Positions 1 to 10,847 of a DNA stretch of 64,000 nucleotides are shown piece after piece (position 1 is the stretch's first letter; the number at the start of each line of letters is the position of its first letter). The notes beneath the pieces are model-generated. The model had not been told where the DNA came from. It searched no databases and was given only the letters and a program-made list of their open reading frames with translations. The position numbers and the translations under genes are program-made. The stretch is from assembly GCA_014843695.1 (NCBI GenBank), contig CM026398.1, forward strand, positions 12,983,950 to 13,047,949, written 5' to 3'. Source of the DNA: Archivesica marissinica (lineage: Eukaryota > Mollusca > Bivalvia > Venerida > Vesicomyidae).

Positions 1-1899
1 TTTATATTTGCTGGGAATAGGATGTTTCCTTCTGGTGACGTGGATAACTTGACATTTGGAGGGGTTAAATTCCATGTCCCACTCCAACTCCCACTCTTCT
101 AATCTCTTAAGATCATTTTGGAGTGTGACCGATTCATTTGCAGATGTCAGTGATAGATATACTGCAGAATCATCTGCAAAGATGCGGACTTTGGAACTGA
201 TGTTTTGTGGGAGGTCGTTTATGTAGGCTAGGCAAAGCAGGGGTCCAAGTACGGATCCCTGTGGGACTCCAGAGGACACCGGAATGACCTCTGAACTAAT
301 ACCATTAAGGACAACTGACTGGAGTCTATTATCTAGAAAACTCTTAATCCACCTTAATGTTTGACCTCTGACTCCATATTCATGCATTTTTAGTAGTACT
401 TTCTCGTGATTGACCTTATCGAAAGCCTTACTGAAGTCTAATAGGATGAGATCTACCTGATGCTTATTGTAGACAGAGGTAACCAAGTCATTAACTAGCA
501 TTACTAATTGGGTCACGCATGACCGTTTTTCTCTAAAACCATGCTGCAAATGGTACAGAATACTGTGGTTAGTGAAGTGTTTTGCTATCGAGGAAGAAAC
601 TATATGTTCAAGTACCTTGCATAGAACACATGTCAGTGAGATAGGCCTATAGTTGGCGGGGTTTGACTTGTCCCCTTTTTTGTAAATGGGAGCAACATTT
701 GCTGACTTCCACTGGGCAGGCAGTGATCCTTCGTTGAGGGATTTTTGGAATAAGACTGCAAGGATAGGTGAGAGTTCTTTAGACAGGGTTTTAAGTATGA
801 TTGGCTTAATTAGGTCAGGACCACTAGCCTTGTGGGGGGTTCAGGTTATTGAGAAGTTTCTCTATGCCATTTGAGCTTACTGTGATCTCATTCATGTTTG
901 GCGTGGATTGACCATTCAGGTTTCCATATGTGTCCTGAATTTTCATTTTACAAATGGAGGTAAGTCTTAGTGGGGACATGGAGCTGAAGACAGACTGAAA
1001 CTGTTTGTTCAGTGCTGTGGCTTTAGCAGCTTCTTCATGATGGAATTTGTTTTCATGCTTTAGGGGTGGCATTGATTTGAAATCTTGCTTGGAATGCTTA
1101 AGGATGGAATACAGTTTCTTGGTGTTTGGCCTGTAAGGATGGGAGGCATCAGCACTGTTTAGATTTAGGATGTTTTCTAGGTATTGATGATAAGCCTCTT
1201 TGACCTCTTTCCGCACTAAATGTTTTAGATCCAGGAATTTCTTGCGATTGGAAGGCGTACTTGACTTCCTAGTATTTTTAAAGGCCCTATTTCGCCTTCT
1301 AATCATTCGCTTAACACTCTGATTGACCCAGGGTAGGTGATCTCTTAACGATGACTGTTTGGATGGAATCCATTTATCTGTAAGGGTGTTTAGAGCATGA
1401 GAGAAATGTTCCCATAGCTCTTCAGTGTTTAGTGCGGTATATTTACATTCGTTGGTCATAACCTGGTGATAGTCACATAAAGACTGTTTAATGGCCTGCC
1501 AGTTTGCTTTCTTATAGAGTGGAATCCTGCGAGGCTTTTGATAACATATCCTTGCGGATGTGTTGACTTTTATTTCGACTACATTATGATCACTGATGCC
1601 AGGTAGAATATTGACCTGGTTTACTAAACTGGGGTTAGTTGTAAGGAATAAATCCAGGATGTTGTTTTCACGGGTGGGGAGGTTAACCATTTGGGTGAGG
1701 TATCATTAAACGTTTCAATGACCTGCCTATAGAAGGATGGGTGTTTGCAGTCGGTGGATGGGCTGGCAGTCCATCTTTGGTAGATTTAGGTCCCCAGCCA
1801 CCCAAATGTTGGAGAAACGTTTATTAACCTTTTCAATAGACTTACAGAATTGATTGAAACTGTCTATATCAAGCTCATGAGGTTTGTAATGACTGTGTA
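1..1899 (-). mobile_element. CR1/Jockey-like LINE, RT and part of endonuclease, truncated by window edge
   Basis: Read on the minus strand this is a non-LTR retrotransposon. The order is the C-terminal half of an endonuclease (GDLNLP near 1790 and SDHNVVEIKV near 1590), a basic linker, then a reverse transcriptase with LDFSKAFDKVNH (motif A, near 430), PQGSVLGPLL (near 260) and FADDSAVYL (motif C, near 175). The RT C-terminus runs off the left edge. At least three frame breaks are visible: a run of six G at about 834-839 where five restore the frame, a one-base loss near 1705, and a small deletion near 1770. The 5' end stops near 1899, typical of 5'-truncated LINEs. It is clearly the same family as the plus-strand copy at 33094-34612. 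It is probably dead but young, because so few lesions are visible. Confidence 0.9.
824..1690 (-). pseudogene. LINE ORF2 fragment: end of endonuclease and EN-RT linker
   Basis: This open stretch of about 288 codons begins at an internal methionine of the endonuclease (MVNLPTRENN). It carries the SDHNVVEIKV segment, which contains the catalytic SDH of the APE-type endonuclease, and a basic linker rich in RRRNRAFK-type sequence. It ends at a frameshift in a C/G homopolymer just before the expected HKASGPD motif that opens the reverse transcriptase. The start is an internal codon, not a true initiation site, so this is part of a decayed element and not a host gene. Confidence 0.85.
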
Positions 1900-2710
1900 A
1901 TAGATTTGCTAAACAATCTGCCGAAACTGAAACAGATTATACTTCAAGATGCATTCCACATTGGAAATCCATGCAGTGTTATTAGAAATGGATGCGGTAT
2001 TAATATTACAATGGCTGAGACAACAATGCTATGTTGTAGCACGCCTACAAGACGTAAAACAGTAAGTTATTTGAGTATGTCTAACTGAATTACTGCTCAT
2101 TCGGACCATGCCCGATTCGATCGTGTGCTGTCTAAATATCCACCTTCTCGGATAGGACTGGAGTGTACATTGTCCTAGCGTAGATAGTCATCTATCCCGG
2201 GATGTACAGTTAATAGTAGACATTAATAGAACAATTACAACTATATACACCCATTGACCGTTGAGGACTGAGGTGGGGAACTGCTATAGTGGCGTAGAGT
2301 GCAGTCTTGAAGACCGTGATACCAATTATGTATGTGATGCTGGTCGGTAGTTTGTTCCAGTTCTATATTGTACTCTAGAACAAGGGATGTCAAACACTGC
2401 GACGTTTGTGAATGGCTGCAACAGCGACATATATGTCATTACATTAAATACAATGTTGTTTGCTATGCAAATGTCTTTGGTTTTATAAGGCGTTTACCAC
2501 GGTTTGGGGTCAGAAATGAATTGCATGGTATTGCTGGTAGCAGCCCCTCGGATCTATGCATTTTTATTTTCTTCACAAGTACTTACTTTGTTGGTAAATA
2601 AATTTAATTTCGGTTTCAGATTTCAACAAAAACAACAGCAGAAGTTGAAACTAGCAGCCTTATCCAAACCAAATCCAGCAATCCAAATACCACATCTCAC
2701 GCCATGGATA
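1900..2710. other. unique sequence, no gene recognised
   Basis: Only short open frames occur here, with no recognisable domain, splice-bounded exon or RNA gene. It lies between the 5'-truncated LINE and a 21-bp minisatellite. Confidence 0.5.
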
Positions 2711-2712
2711 CT

Positions 2713-2838
2713 AGATCCAGCACTGTTAATACCAGATCCAGCACTGTTAATACCAGATCCAGCACTGTTAAGACAAGATCCAGCACTGTTAAGACAAGAT
2801 CCAGCACTGTTAATACCAGATCCAACACTGTTGATACG
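2713..2838. repeat. 21-bp minisatellite, 6 copies
   Basis: Six tandem units begin agatccagcactgtt, starting at 2713, 2734, 2755, 2776, 2797 and 2818, the last one diverged. The unit is a multiple of three without stops, so it gives a spurious repetitive open frame on both strands (NSAGSG-type on the minus strand). Confidence 0.9.
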
Positions 2839-2920
2839 GGTATTACTTTGCTCTATGTCCACGTTTTTTTTCCTCAGTGTTTTGTCAGTATTTTGTTTAA
2901 TACCTTTGTCATTCCATATG

Positions 2921-3290
2921 TTATTATCCCCCGCGAAAAGCGGGGGGGGGATATAGTTTTGACGTTGTCCGTCCGTGAGTGAGTCAGTCCGTCCGGAGCA
3001 GTATCTTGACAATGAATAGATGGAATTTAATTATATTTGGTACAACAAGTATCCCCATACTGGCTTGCGTCCAACCAAATATTGTCCAAATCCCTTCAGT
3101 AACTCCAGAGTTATTGCACTTGATTTGTTGAAATATGTCCATCCAGGCCTATATCTTGAAAATGGATGGAATTTCATTATATTTGGTACAAATATGTATC
3201 CCCATACTAAAGTATAAATCACCTTCAGTGATAGTTCTAGTTCCATGCGTTTTTCTTTTCCACAAGCCTTCCATGTTTCCACTTAGCATA
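2921..3290. repeat. candidate interspersed element with GC hairpin and internal 150-bp repeat
   Basis: It starts with a short hairpin at about 2925-2952 (tatcccccgc, a gaaaa loop, then gcggggggggata). A GTCC-rich stretch follows, then two related blocks about 150 bp apart. Both blocks contain the words tatcttga, ggaattt and atatttggtac, followed by tatccccatact. The composition is unlike the flanks and suggests a dispersed repeat, but no terminal duplication was found. Confidence 0.4.
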
Positions 3291-3573
3291 TCACATATAT
3301 ATATATAACATCCATATCAAATACCGTACACAGGCATTCCATGTTTGTTTCACACTTACATTTGAATATTTTAGATAGGGAGATGATTTTGCCATAGTAT
3401 TCCATTATACAGTTATAAGTCTCGACATATAACTGTTATGGATCTATGTAAGTTGTATCTCCAGATACATACACGTAGGTTGAACAAGTATTCATAAAGT
3501 ATACCGGTCTATGTAAGTTGTATCTCTATTGCAAACTATGTGAAAATCACATTCCGATTTGTTTGTTGTGTAC

Positions 3574-3753
3574 TATCTGTCAATATTAACCTGATACGTA
3601 TAGCCTTTATTCAAATAGATCTAATTACACAACTTGATCTGTATTGGATATTCAATGGTAACAAAAATAAATATTCTATAGCAACGAAAGACAGCTGGAT
3701 ATCATCTAAATTATGATAACGGTCTAGTAGTATCAGGTTAATATTGACAGATA
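3574..3753. repeat. 180-bp unit bounded by a perfect 23-bp inverted repeat
   Basis: The 23 bases at 3574-3596, beginning tatctgtcaatatt, are exactly the reverse complement of 3731-3753. They enclose 134 bp of AT-rich DNA. This could be a small MITE or a stable hairpin. No convincing target-site duplication is present and there are no coding motifs inside. Confidence 0.6.
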
Positions 3754-4448
3754 ATAACAAAAACCAAAATTATTTGACAAACTACAATATGTTGATATAT
3801 TTATTTCATGGTATGTATAAATATCTTCGTATTTTATTGGTAAACAATGCATATAGTCATATCTGTTGGTCGATAGGTCCATCTGTCCTCACCCACCTTT
3901 AGTGATAGCTCTAGTTCCATTTACATTAATAAGAATTGTTTATATGACACAGCTTGTTATCTTTCCAGTCATCTTATCCACAATTGTGAGCTTTATACAC
4001 ATATATTTCCATACTGACACAAGACACCATTCCACACTTGTAGAGACATCATTCCATTTGACTTCTAGGAATTCCACACTTGTAGAGATAATAGGTTGCG
4101 AATAGTTTTATATTGTTCGTTCTGATTTTACCTTCATTAATCAATGCTTAATCAAAAGTTAGGTTCTAATATTAGACGTGTGTTCTTAAGTTGGAAAATT
4201 ATAGAATTATAGTTTAAATAGGCTATATTTTTATCATATTGTTCGTTCTGATTGTGCCTTCATTATCAATGTCAAAATCAATAGTTAGATTTGTTATAGA
4301 AAACATAATATGTATATTGTTGAAAATTAGCAAACATTGTGATACTGTATATTTGATTAAAAATATAAGATTGGCATTATATGTTTTCTGTTCTTTATCT
4401 ATGAATGATAAAGCCGATTATATATATATAATTCAAAATGTAACATAC

Positions 4449-5696
4449 CTTTCATCATCAGATGAAATGTTGACCACCATTGGATCATAAAACGATGGTG
4501 TATATACATGTGCTGTATGTGTAGTAGGTCTAGTGTAGGGAAGCTTCCACTTTGGCGTTGATCTAGATCTGGTGAGCTTATTTGTTCTTTTTTGAAATGC
4601 TGTTCCTTTGCTCACACGTGTAGCAATAAATGGAAGACTGAATCCCTGGGTGTTATCGAATGCGTTGATAGCTGTAGTAATAGGCACGCAGTCGTTGACG
4701 TCATTGCCACCGTAGCAGGTTGCGGCGACGTTGACGTCATTGCTACCGTAGCAGGTTGTCGTAACGTTGACTGGCGTGCTGCAGTTCACGGCTCTATTGG
4801 TATTGACGTCTGTGGTGACGTTGACGTCATTGCTATCGTAGCAGGCTGCGGTAACATTGACTGGTGTGCTGCAGTTCATGGCTCTGCTGGTATTGACGTC
4901 TGTGGTGACGACGGGCGTGCAGTAGTTGACAGCTCCTCCGGTGTTGACGGTTACGGTATTGTCATAGGTCACATGTAGATCGGTGGTTGAGGCGTAATGT
5001 CGTGTGTGTTCAATTGGTGTGGGTATATATTTGGATCCACTGGTGCTCTTCTTCATACGTATAATGGTGGTAATTGGCGTAGGTATATATTGTGAGTCAC
5101 TGTGGGTCTTCGCATCAGGTCCCATTCGCACGGCTCTGCTGGTATTGACGTATGTGGTGACGTTGACGTCATTGCTACCGTAGCAGGCTGCGGTAACGTT
5201 GACTGGCGTGCTGCAGTTCACGGCTCTGCTGGTATTGACGTCTGTGGTGACGACGGGCGTGCAGTAGTTGAAGGCTCCTCCGGTGTTGATGGTTGCGGTA
5301 TTGTCATAGATCACATGTAGATCGGTGGTTGAGGCGCAATGTCGTGTGTGTTCACTTGGTGTGGGTATATATTTGGACTCATTGGTGCTCTTCTTCATAC
5401 GTCTACTGGTGGTAATTGGCGTAGGTATATATTGCGAGTCACTGTGGGTCTTCGTATCAGGTCCCATTCGCAACCGCAATTTTTCTTCAAGCACCCTGTT
5501 TCTCTCGTGCAGTTTAACTACCTCGTCTTAATTCTCTGTGCCTTTTGTCAACTTCTGTTCTCAGTGATTGAAGTTGAACCGTTAGATGTTTATTTTCACC
5601 TATTATATAATGCATAAAATTTGTATTCGAGGACTGACCCCACTTTGATGCCGTTCCAAAGAGTTCTAAACATGTATTCATAAGTCCATCTTCCAT
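4449..5696 (-). CDS. hypothetical coiled-coil and Thr/Asn-rich protein, first exon, with one frameshift
   Basis: This is a candidate minus-strand gene with no recognised family. Translation would start at the ATG at 5696-5694. The first about 60 codons (5696-5514) end in a heptad-like charged segment containing LQSLRTEVDKRHREL. One base out of phase, the frame continues from about 5524 as EVVKLHERNRVLEEKLRL, so a single-base frameshift near 5525 joins two halves of one coiled coil. The rest is Thr/Asn/Ser-rich, with an in-frame 342-bp tandem duplication and recurring KYIPTP and NCSTPVNVT words. It ends in SSDDE at a strong splice donor, G|GTATGT, on the minus strand at 4449/4448. Downstream exons were not identified. 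It may be a pseudogene, or the frameshift may be an assembly error. The promoter-like sequence upstream favours a real transcription unit. Confidence 0.4.
4789..5472 (-). repeat. in-frame 342-bp tandem duplication
   Basis: The word caggtcccattcgca recurs at 5116 and 5458, exactly 342 bp apart, and the sequence between is highly similar in both copies. 342 is divisible by three, and both copies stay open in the same minus-strand frame. Shorter near-repeats (tattgacgtctgtggtgacg) lie inside each copy. Confidence 0.85.
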
Positions 5697-5775
5697 TTTA
5701 CGTATATAGCTTTACTACGAAATATTACGTTGTATAGTGGTATCAAAGCGTGTATGAACATGTCTTCAAATGCGA

Positions 5776-5789
5776 GGATATATATAGGG
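5776..5789 (-). promoter_or_regulatory. TATA-like box upstream of the minus-strand candidate gene
   Basis: On the minus strand the sequence reads cctatatatatcc, about 80 bp upstream of the candidate ATG at 5696. A GC-rich gggaggcggg box lies directly upstream. The spacing allows a start site near 5755 and a leader of about 60 nt. This is inferred from pattern only. Confidence 0.4.
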
Positions 5790-6765
5790 ACCCGCCTCCC
5801 ACAAACAAGCATGGTTGCATGGTTTTAAGGAGTTTCAAGGAGTACTTGGCTTTGTTGGAATGACGAAAACCCTACCACACATAAATTATATGTAGGCGCT
5901 AACAACAAAGCCTTATTGCGTCCAGTTCTCAGGGTCATGAGACCTCTTCATATAAATGATATTGCGAAATCTATACCCATTTGTTATCAGTAAGACGTCA
6001 CCAGTTTTATGATATTTATGAGGTTACAATAAAGCCAGATCACGGGTGGGCGAACAATACGGTTATTGAGTCCTGCCTATGAAAATAATACAGACCATCC
6101 TAGTTTCTATGCTAATGTATACAGCCGGTGACACTGCAAGATCTAGAAACGTATGCATATATCAATCCATTTTCTCTTATTCACATGTATATGCAAACAC
6201 TTGTTACAACTTGTTGGGAAAGCCTATAAGAACAACAACAGCGTGGCAGTCTTATGACTCTGGGGCAGTATGGCTCTCTTATATAGGGTTTTCGATGGTG
6301 TGGGGAGTTGATCACGAAAACCACAGTCATTCCCCAAACAACATGCATCACCTTTACATCTTGTGTGCTCTAAGGAATGCTACCCCAGTTGTCCGTCATA
6401 TCTAAGGTGAGGTAAATGTACTTGTCCACCCTCTCTAAGGTGAGGTAAATGTACTTGTCCTACACATGCAAATAAGGTTTGGTAATGCTGCGTGGTTATC
6501 TCTCAATGACGTCCACAAAACTAATACTCAGATGACTTATTGATATGACACAGGAGTACACTTTGTCCTAGATTTATCACCATTATGAGTGAATAAAAAT
6601 ATCCTTGGTGACCTTTTCAAATACTATCAGATAGATCATTTTAAAGAGATGAAAACAGCGTGACATCAAATTGATTATAAACATGATATGAGACGTATAT
6701 GACAAGCTATATTCGAGCTGATATACTTGTGTTTAAAACAATTTTCTTAAGCCTGGCACATATGT
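5790..6765. other. unique sequence, no supported gene
   Basis: One 108-codon frame (6079-6405 plus) starts with a hydrophobic N-terminus but has no domain, splice context or coding signature that I trust. A 32-bp direct repeat containing taaggtgaggtaaatgtac occurs twice at 6402-6459. Confidence 0.4.
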
Positions 6766-6767
6766 TG

Positions 6768-6769
6768 TG

Positions 6770-6804
<35 letters not shown>

Positions 6805-6806
6805 TA

Positions 6807-6886
<80 letters not shown>

Positions 6887-6899
6887 CCACACCACACAC
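6768..6899. repeat. compound (GTGC)n/(AC)n microsatellite
   Basis: About 90 bp of tgcg/gtgc repeats pass through gcgcgcgc into (ac)n. Purine-pyrimidine alternation is nearly perfect, so the stretch could adopt Z-DNA. The cysteine-rich open frames here are artefacts. Confidence 0.95.
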
Positions 6900-7226
6900 A
6901 ATTTAGAGATACTTATTTACAAGAAAAGTATATTAACCCTTTCAACACCACATACCTTTAAATAGGCTTACAAACAGTGTAGATTCAGCTGAGCCGGCTT
7001 GTGACAATCCGTCTTATCAGGATCTGCACTGTTTGCCAGTAATATTACTATTTTTAGACAAAATTACCAATTTTGATAAATGAACTGGTCCAAATTTAAT
7101 TATCTGATTAATTTATTGGTCTAAAAATATCGTGGCCGAGTCCATGTAAGTTACTTGGGGTTGAGTCGGTTAAAAGAACGTGTCTCACTCGCTGCTGAAG
7201 AAGATACGGTAATGATACATGCTTGT

Positions 7227-7505
7227 TATACGTTTATTTATCGTCGCTACCGGTTGCCCATATGAGCGACGCCTCCTGAAGAGATTAGTCATTTTAGATT
7301 TTTGGAGGATAGTGCAATGATACAGACACCATTTCCAGAATATCCTCTGGTTCTTTTACGTGCACGGTGTAAAGCACCGACATGAGACCTCGGTTTAACG
7401 TCCTATCTGAAAGACTGTTAATTTTATTAGGGTCAGACGGTGGATCGAACCTGCGATCCCTGGATTACCAGTCCAGCGTGTTACCACTGGACTACAGATC
7501 CGTCT
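7227..7505 (-). mobile_element. SINE family A (tRNA-headed), near full length
   Basis: On the minus strand the copy begins with a tRNA-like head (gacggatctgtagtccagtgg, anticodon loop ctggtaa, B box ggttcgatcc). A body containing aaaccgaggtctc and cgtgcacgtaaaagaacc follows, then the tail ggcgtcgctcatatgggcaacc and gataaataaacgta. The anticodon position reads GGT (Thr-like). Family-A copies recur throughout this window. Confidence 0.9.
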
Positions 7506-7531
7506 ACGTAGATTGCGCTTCGGGGTCTGGT

Positions 7532-7600
7532 TATATATATGGCACTGGTTAATTATCGTTCAAACCCTTTTATTGTCGATGCATACCAAAGCATCCTATG
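7532..7600 (+). repeat. about 70-bp dispersed repeat, copy 1
   Basis: The block around ggcactggttaattatcg and tattgtcgatgcatacc recurs at 41440-41511 with few differences. Both copies lie just right of a minus-strand SINE A sequence, which suggests a larger composite repeat. Confidence 0.75.
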
Positions 7601-7750
7601 CAAGTATTATGTACAATGGTGCATATTCTTAATAAGCTATATTGATAATTATTATACTATAATAATATTATGAATGTAATATATTTACAAAAATATATAA
7701 TATAACACTACTAACTAACATACAAGCATAGTCATTGTTATGACCCTATT

Positions 7751-10700
7751 TATACCCTTACAATAATTATACCCTTATAATAATTATACCCTTATAATAA
7801 TTATACCATTATAATAATCATACCCTTATAATAAGCATAGCCTTATAATAATCATGCCCTTATAATAATTATACCCTTATAATAATTACAATAATTATAC
7901 CCTTATAATAATTATACCCTTACAATAATTATACCCTTACAATAATTAGGCCCTTACAATAATTATACCCTTACAATAATTATACCCTTATAATAAGTAT
8001 ACCCTTACAATAATTATACTCTTACAAGAATTATACCCTTACAATAATTATACCGGTACAATAATTATACCCTAAACAATAATTATACCCTTACAATAAT
8101 TATACCCTTACAATAAGTATACCCTTACAATAATTATGCCCTTACAATAAGTATACCCTTATAATAATTATACCCTTATAATAATTATACCCTTATAATA
8201 ATTACAATAATTATACCCTTATAATAATTATACCCTTACAATAATTATACCCTTATAATAATTACAATAATTATACCCTTACAATAATTATACCCTTACA
8301 ATAATTATACCCTTACAATACCTTACAATAATTATACCCTTACAATAATTATACCCTTACAATAATTATACCCTTGCAATAATTATACCCTTACACTAAT
8401 TATACCCTTACAATAATTATACCCTTACAATAATTATACCCTTATAATAACTATACCCTTATAATAATTATACCCTTATAATAGGTATACCCTTACAATA
8501 ATTATACCCTTATAATAGATTACCCTTACAATAATTATACCCACAAAAAACCCCAAAAAACCACAAACCTTACAATAATTATACCCTTACAATAATTATA
8601 CCCTTACAATAATTATACCCTTATAATAACTATACCCTTATAATAATTATACCCTTATAATAGGTATACCCTTACAATAATTATACCCTTATAATAGGTA
8701 TACCCTTACAATAATTATACCCTTACAATAATTATACCCTTACAATAATTATACCCTTACAATACCTTACAATAATTATACCCTTACAATAATTATACCC
8801 TTACAATAATTATACCCTTGCAATAAGTATACCCTTACACTAATTATACCCTTACAATAATTATACCCTTATAATAATTATACCCTTATAATAATTATAC
8901 CCTTATAATAGGTATACCCTTACAATAATTATACCCTTATAATAATTACAATAATTATACCCTTATAATAATTATACCCTTATAATAATTATACCCTTAT
9001 AATAGGTATACCCTTACAATAATTATACCATTATAATAATTACAATAATTATACCCTTACAATACCTTACAATAATTATACCCTTACAATAATTATACCC
9101 TTACAATAATTATACCCTTATAATAACTATACCCTTATAATAATTATACCCTTATAATAGGTATACCCTTACAATAATTATACCCTTATAATAGGTATAC
9201 CCTTACAATAATTATACCCTTACAATAATTATACCCTTACAATAATTATACCCTTACAATACCTTACAATAATTATACCCTTACAATAATTATACCCTTA
9301 CAATAATTATACCCTTGCAATAAGTATACCCTTACACTAATTATACCCTTACAATAATTATACCCTTATAATAATTATACCCTTATAATAATTATACCCT
9401 TATAATAGGTATACCCTTACAATAATTATACCCTTATAATAATTACAATAATTATACCCTTATAATAATTATACCCTTATAATAATTATACCCTTATAAT
9501 AGGTATACCCTTACAATAATTATACCATTATAATAATTACAATAATTATACCCTTACAATAATTATACCCTTACAATAATTATACCCTTATAATAATTAT
9601 ACCCTTATAATAGGTATACCCTTACAATAATTATACCCTTATAATAATTACAATAATTATACCCTTACAATAATTATACCCTTACAATAATTATACCATT
9701 ATAATAATTATACCCTTATAATAATTATACCCTTATAATAGGTATACCCTTACAATAATTATACCCTTATAATAATTAAAATAATTATACCCTTACAATA
9801 ATTATACCCTTACAATAATTATACCCTTATAATAATTATACCCGTATAATAAGTATACCCTTATAATAGGTATACCCTTACAATAAGTATACCATTATAA
9901 TAATTACAATAATTATACCCTTACAATAATTATACCCTTACAATAATTATACCCTTATAATAATTATACCCTTATAATAATTATACCCTTATAATAGGCA
10001 TACCCTTATAATAATTATACCCTTATAATAGGTATACCCGTACAATAAGTATACCCTTATAATAAGTATACCCTTATAATAATTATACCCTTATAATAGG
10101 CATACCCTTATAATAATTATACCCTTATAATAGGTATACCCGTACAATAAGTATACCCTTATAATAAGTATACCCTTATAATAATTATACCCTTACAATA
10201 ATTATACCCTTACAATATGTATACTCTTATAATAAGTATACCCTTACAATAATTTTACCTTACAATAATTATACCCTTTCAATATGTATACCCTTATAAT
10301 AGGTATACCCTTACAATAATTATACCCTTACAATATGTATACTCTTATAATAAGTATACCCTTACAATAATTTTACCTTACAATATGTATACTCTTATAA
10401 TAAGTATACCCTTATAATAATTTTACCTTACAATAATTATACCCTTATAATAGGTATACCCTTACAATAATTATACCCTTACAATAATTATACCCTTACA
10501 ATAATGATACCCGTATGATAAGTATACCCTTATAATAGGTATACCCTTACAATAATTATACCCTTACAATAAGTATACCCTTATAATAATTATACCCTTA
10601 CAATAATTATACCCTTACAATAAGCATACCCTTATAATAAGTATGCCCTTACAATAAGTATACCCTTACAATAATTATACCCTTATAATAATTATACCTT

Positions 10701-10834
10701 TATAATAATTATGCCCTTACAATAATTATACCCTTATAATAGGTATACCCTTATAATAATTATACCCTTATAATAGGTATACCCGTACAATAAGTATACC
10801 CTTATAATAAGTATACCCTTATAATAATTATACC
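7751..10834. repeat. 17-bp AT-rich satellite with about 0.5-kb higher-order period
   Basis: The unit is close to aataattatacccttac, with roughly 170-180 copies. Variants include cttataataggtata, cttacaataagtata and a shortened cttacaatacctta. A variant-rich block starting near 8820 recurs near 9317, a higher-order period of about 497 bp. An odd insertion of A/C-rich sequence sits at 8541-8571. It contains no gene. It is extremely AT-rich and would melt easily. Confidence 0.97.
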
Positions 10835-10847
10835 TGAGGGGGCATGA

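Noticed and set aside
2623..3012. NSAGSG-repeat protein on the minus strand
   Set aside because: It derives from a six-copy 21-bp minisatellite and continues into unrelated repeat sequence.
6079..6405. 108-codon frame with signal-peptide-like start
   Set aside because: It has only a hydrophobic N-terminus by chance composition, with no domain, repeat conservation or splice context to support it.
7751..10834. Telomere-like repeats (taccctta)
   Set aside because: The unit is a 17-bp AT-rich satellite. The CCCTTA word is not a CCCTAA telomere array and the array is internal.
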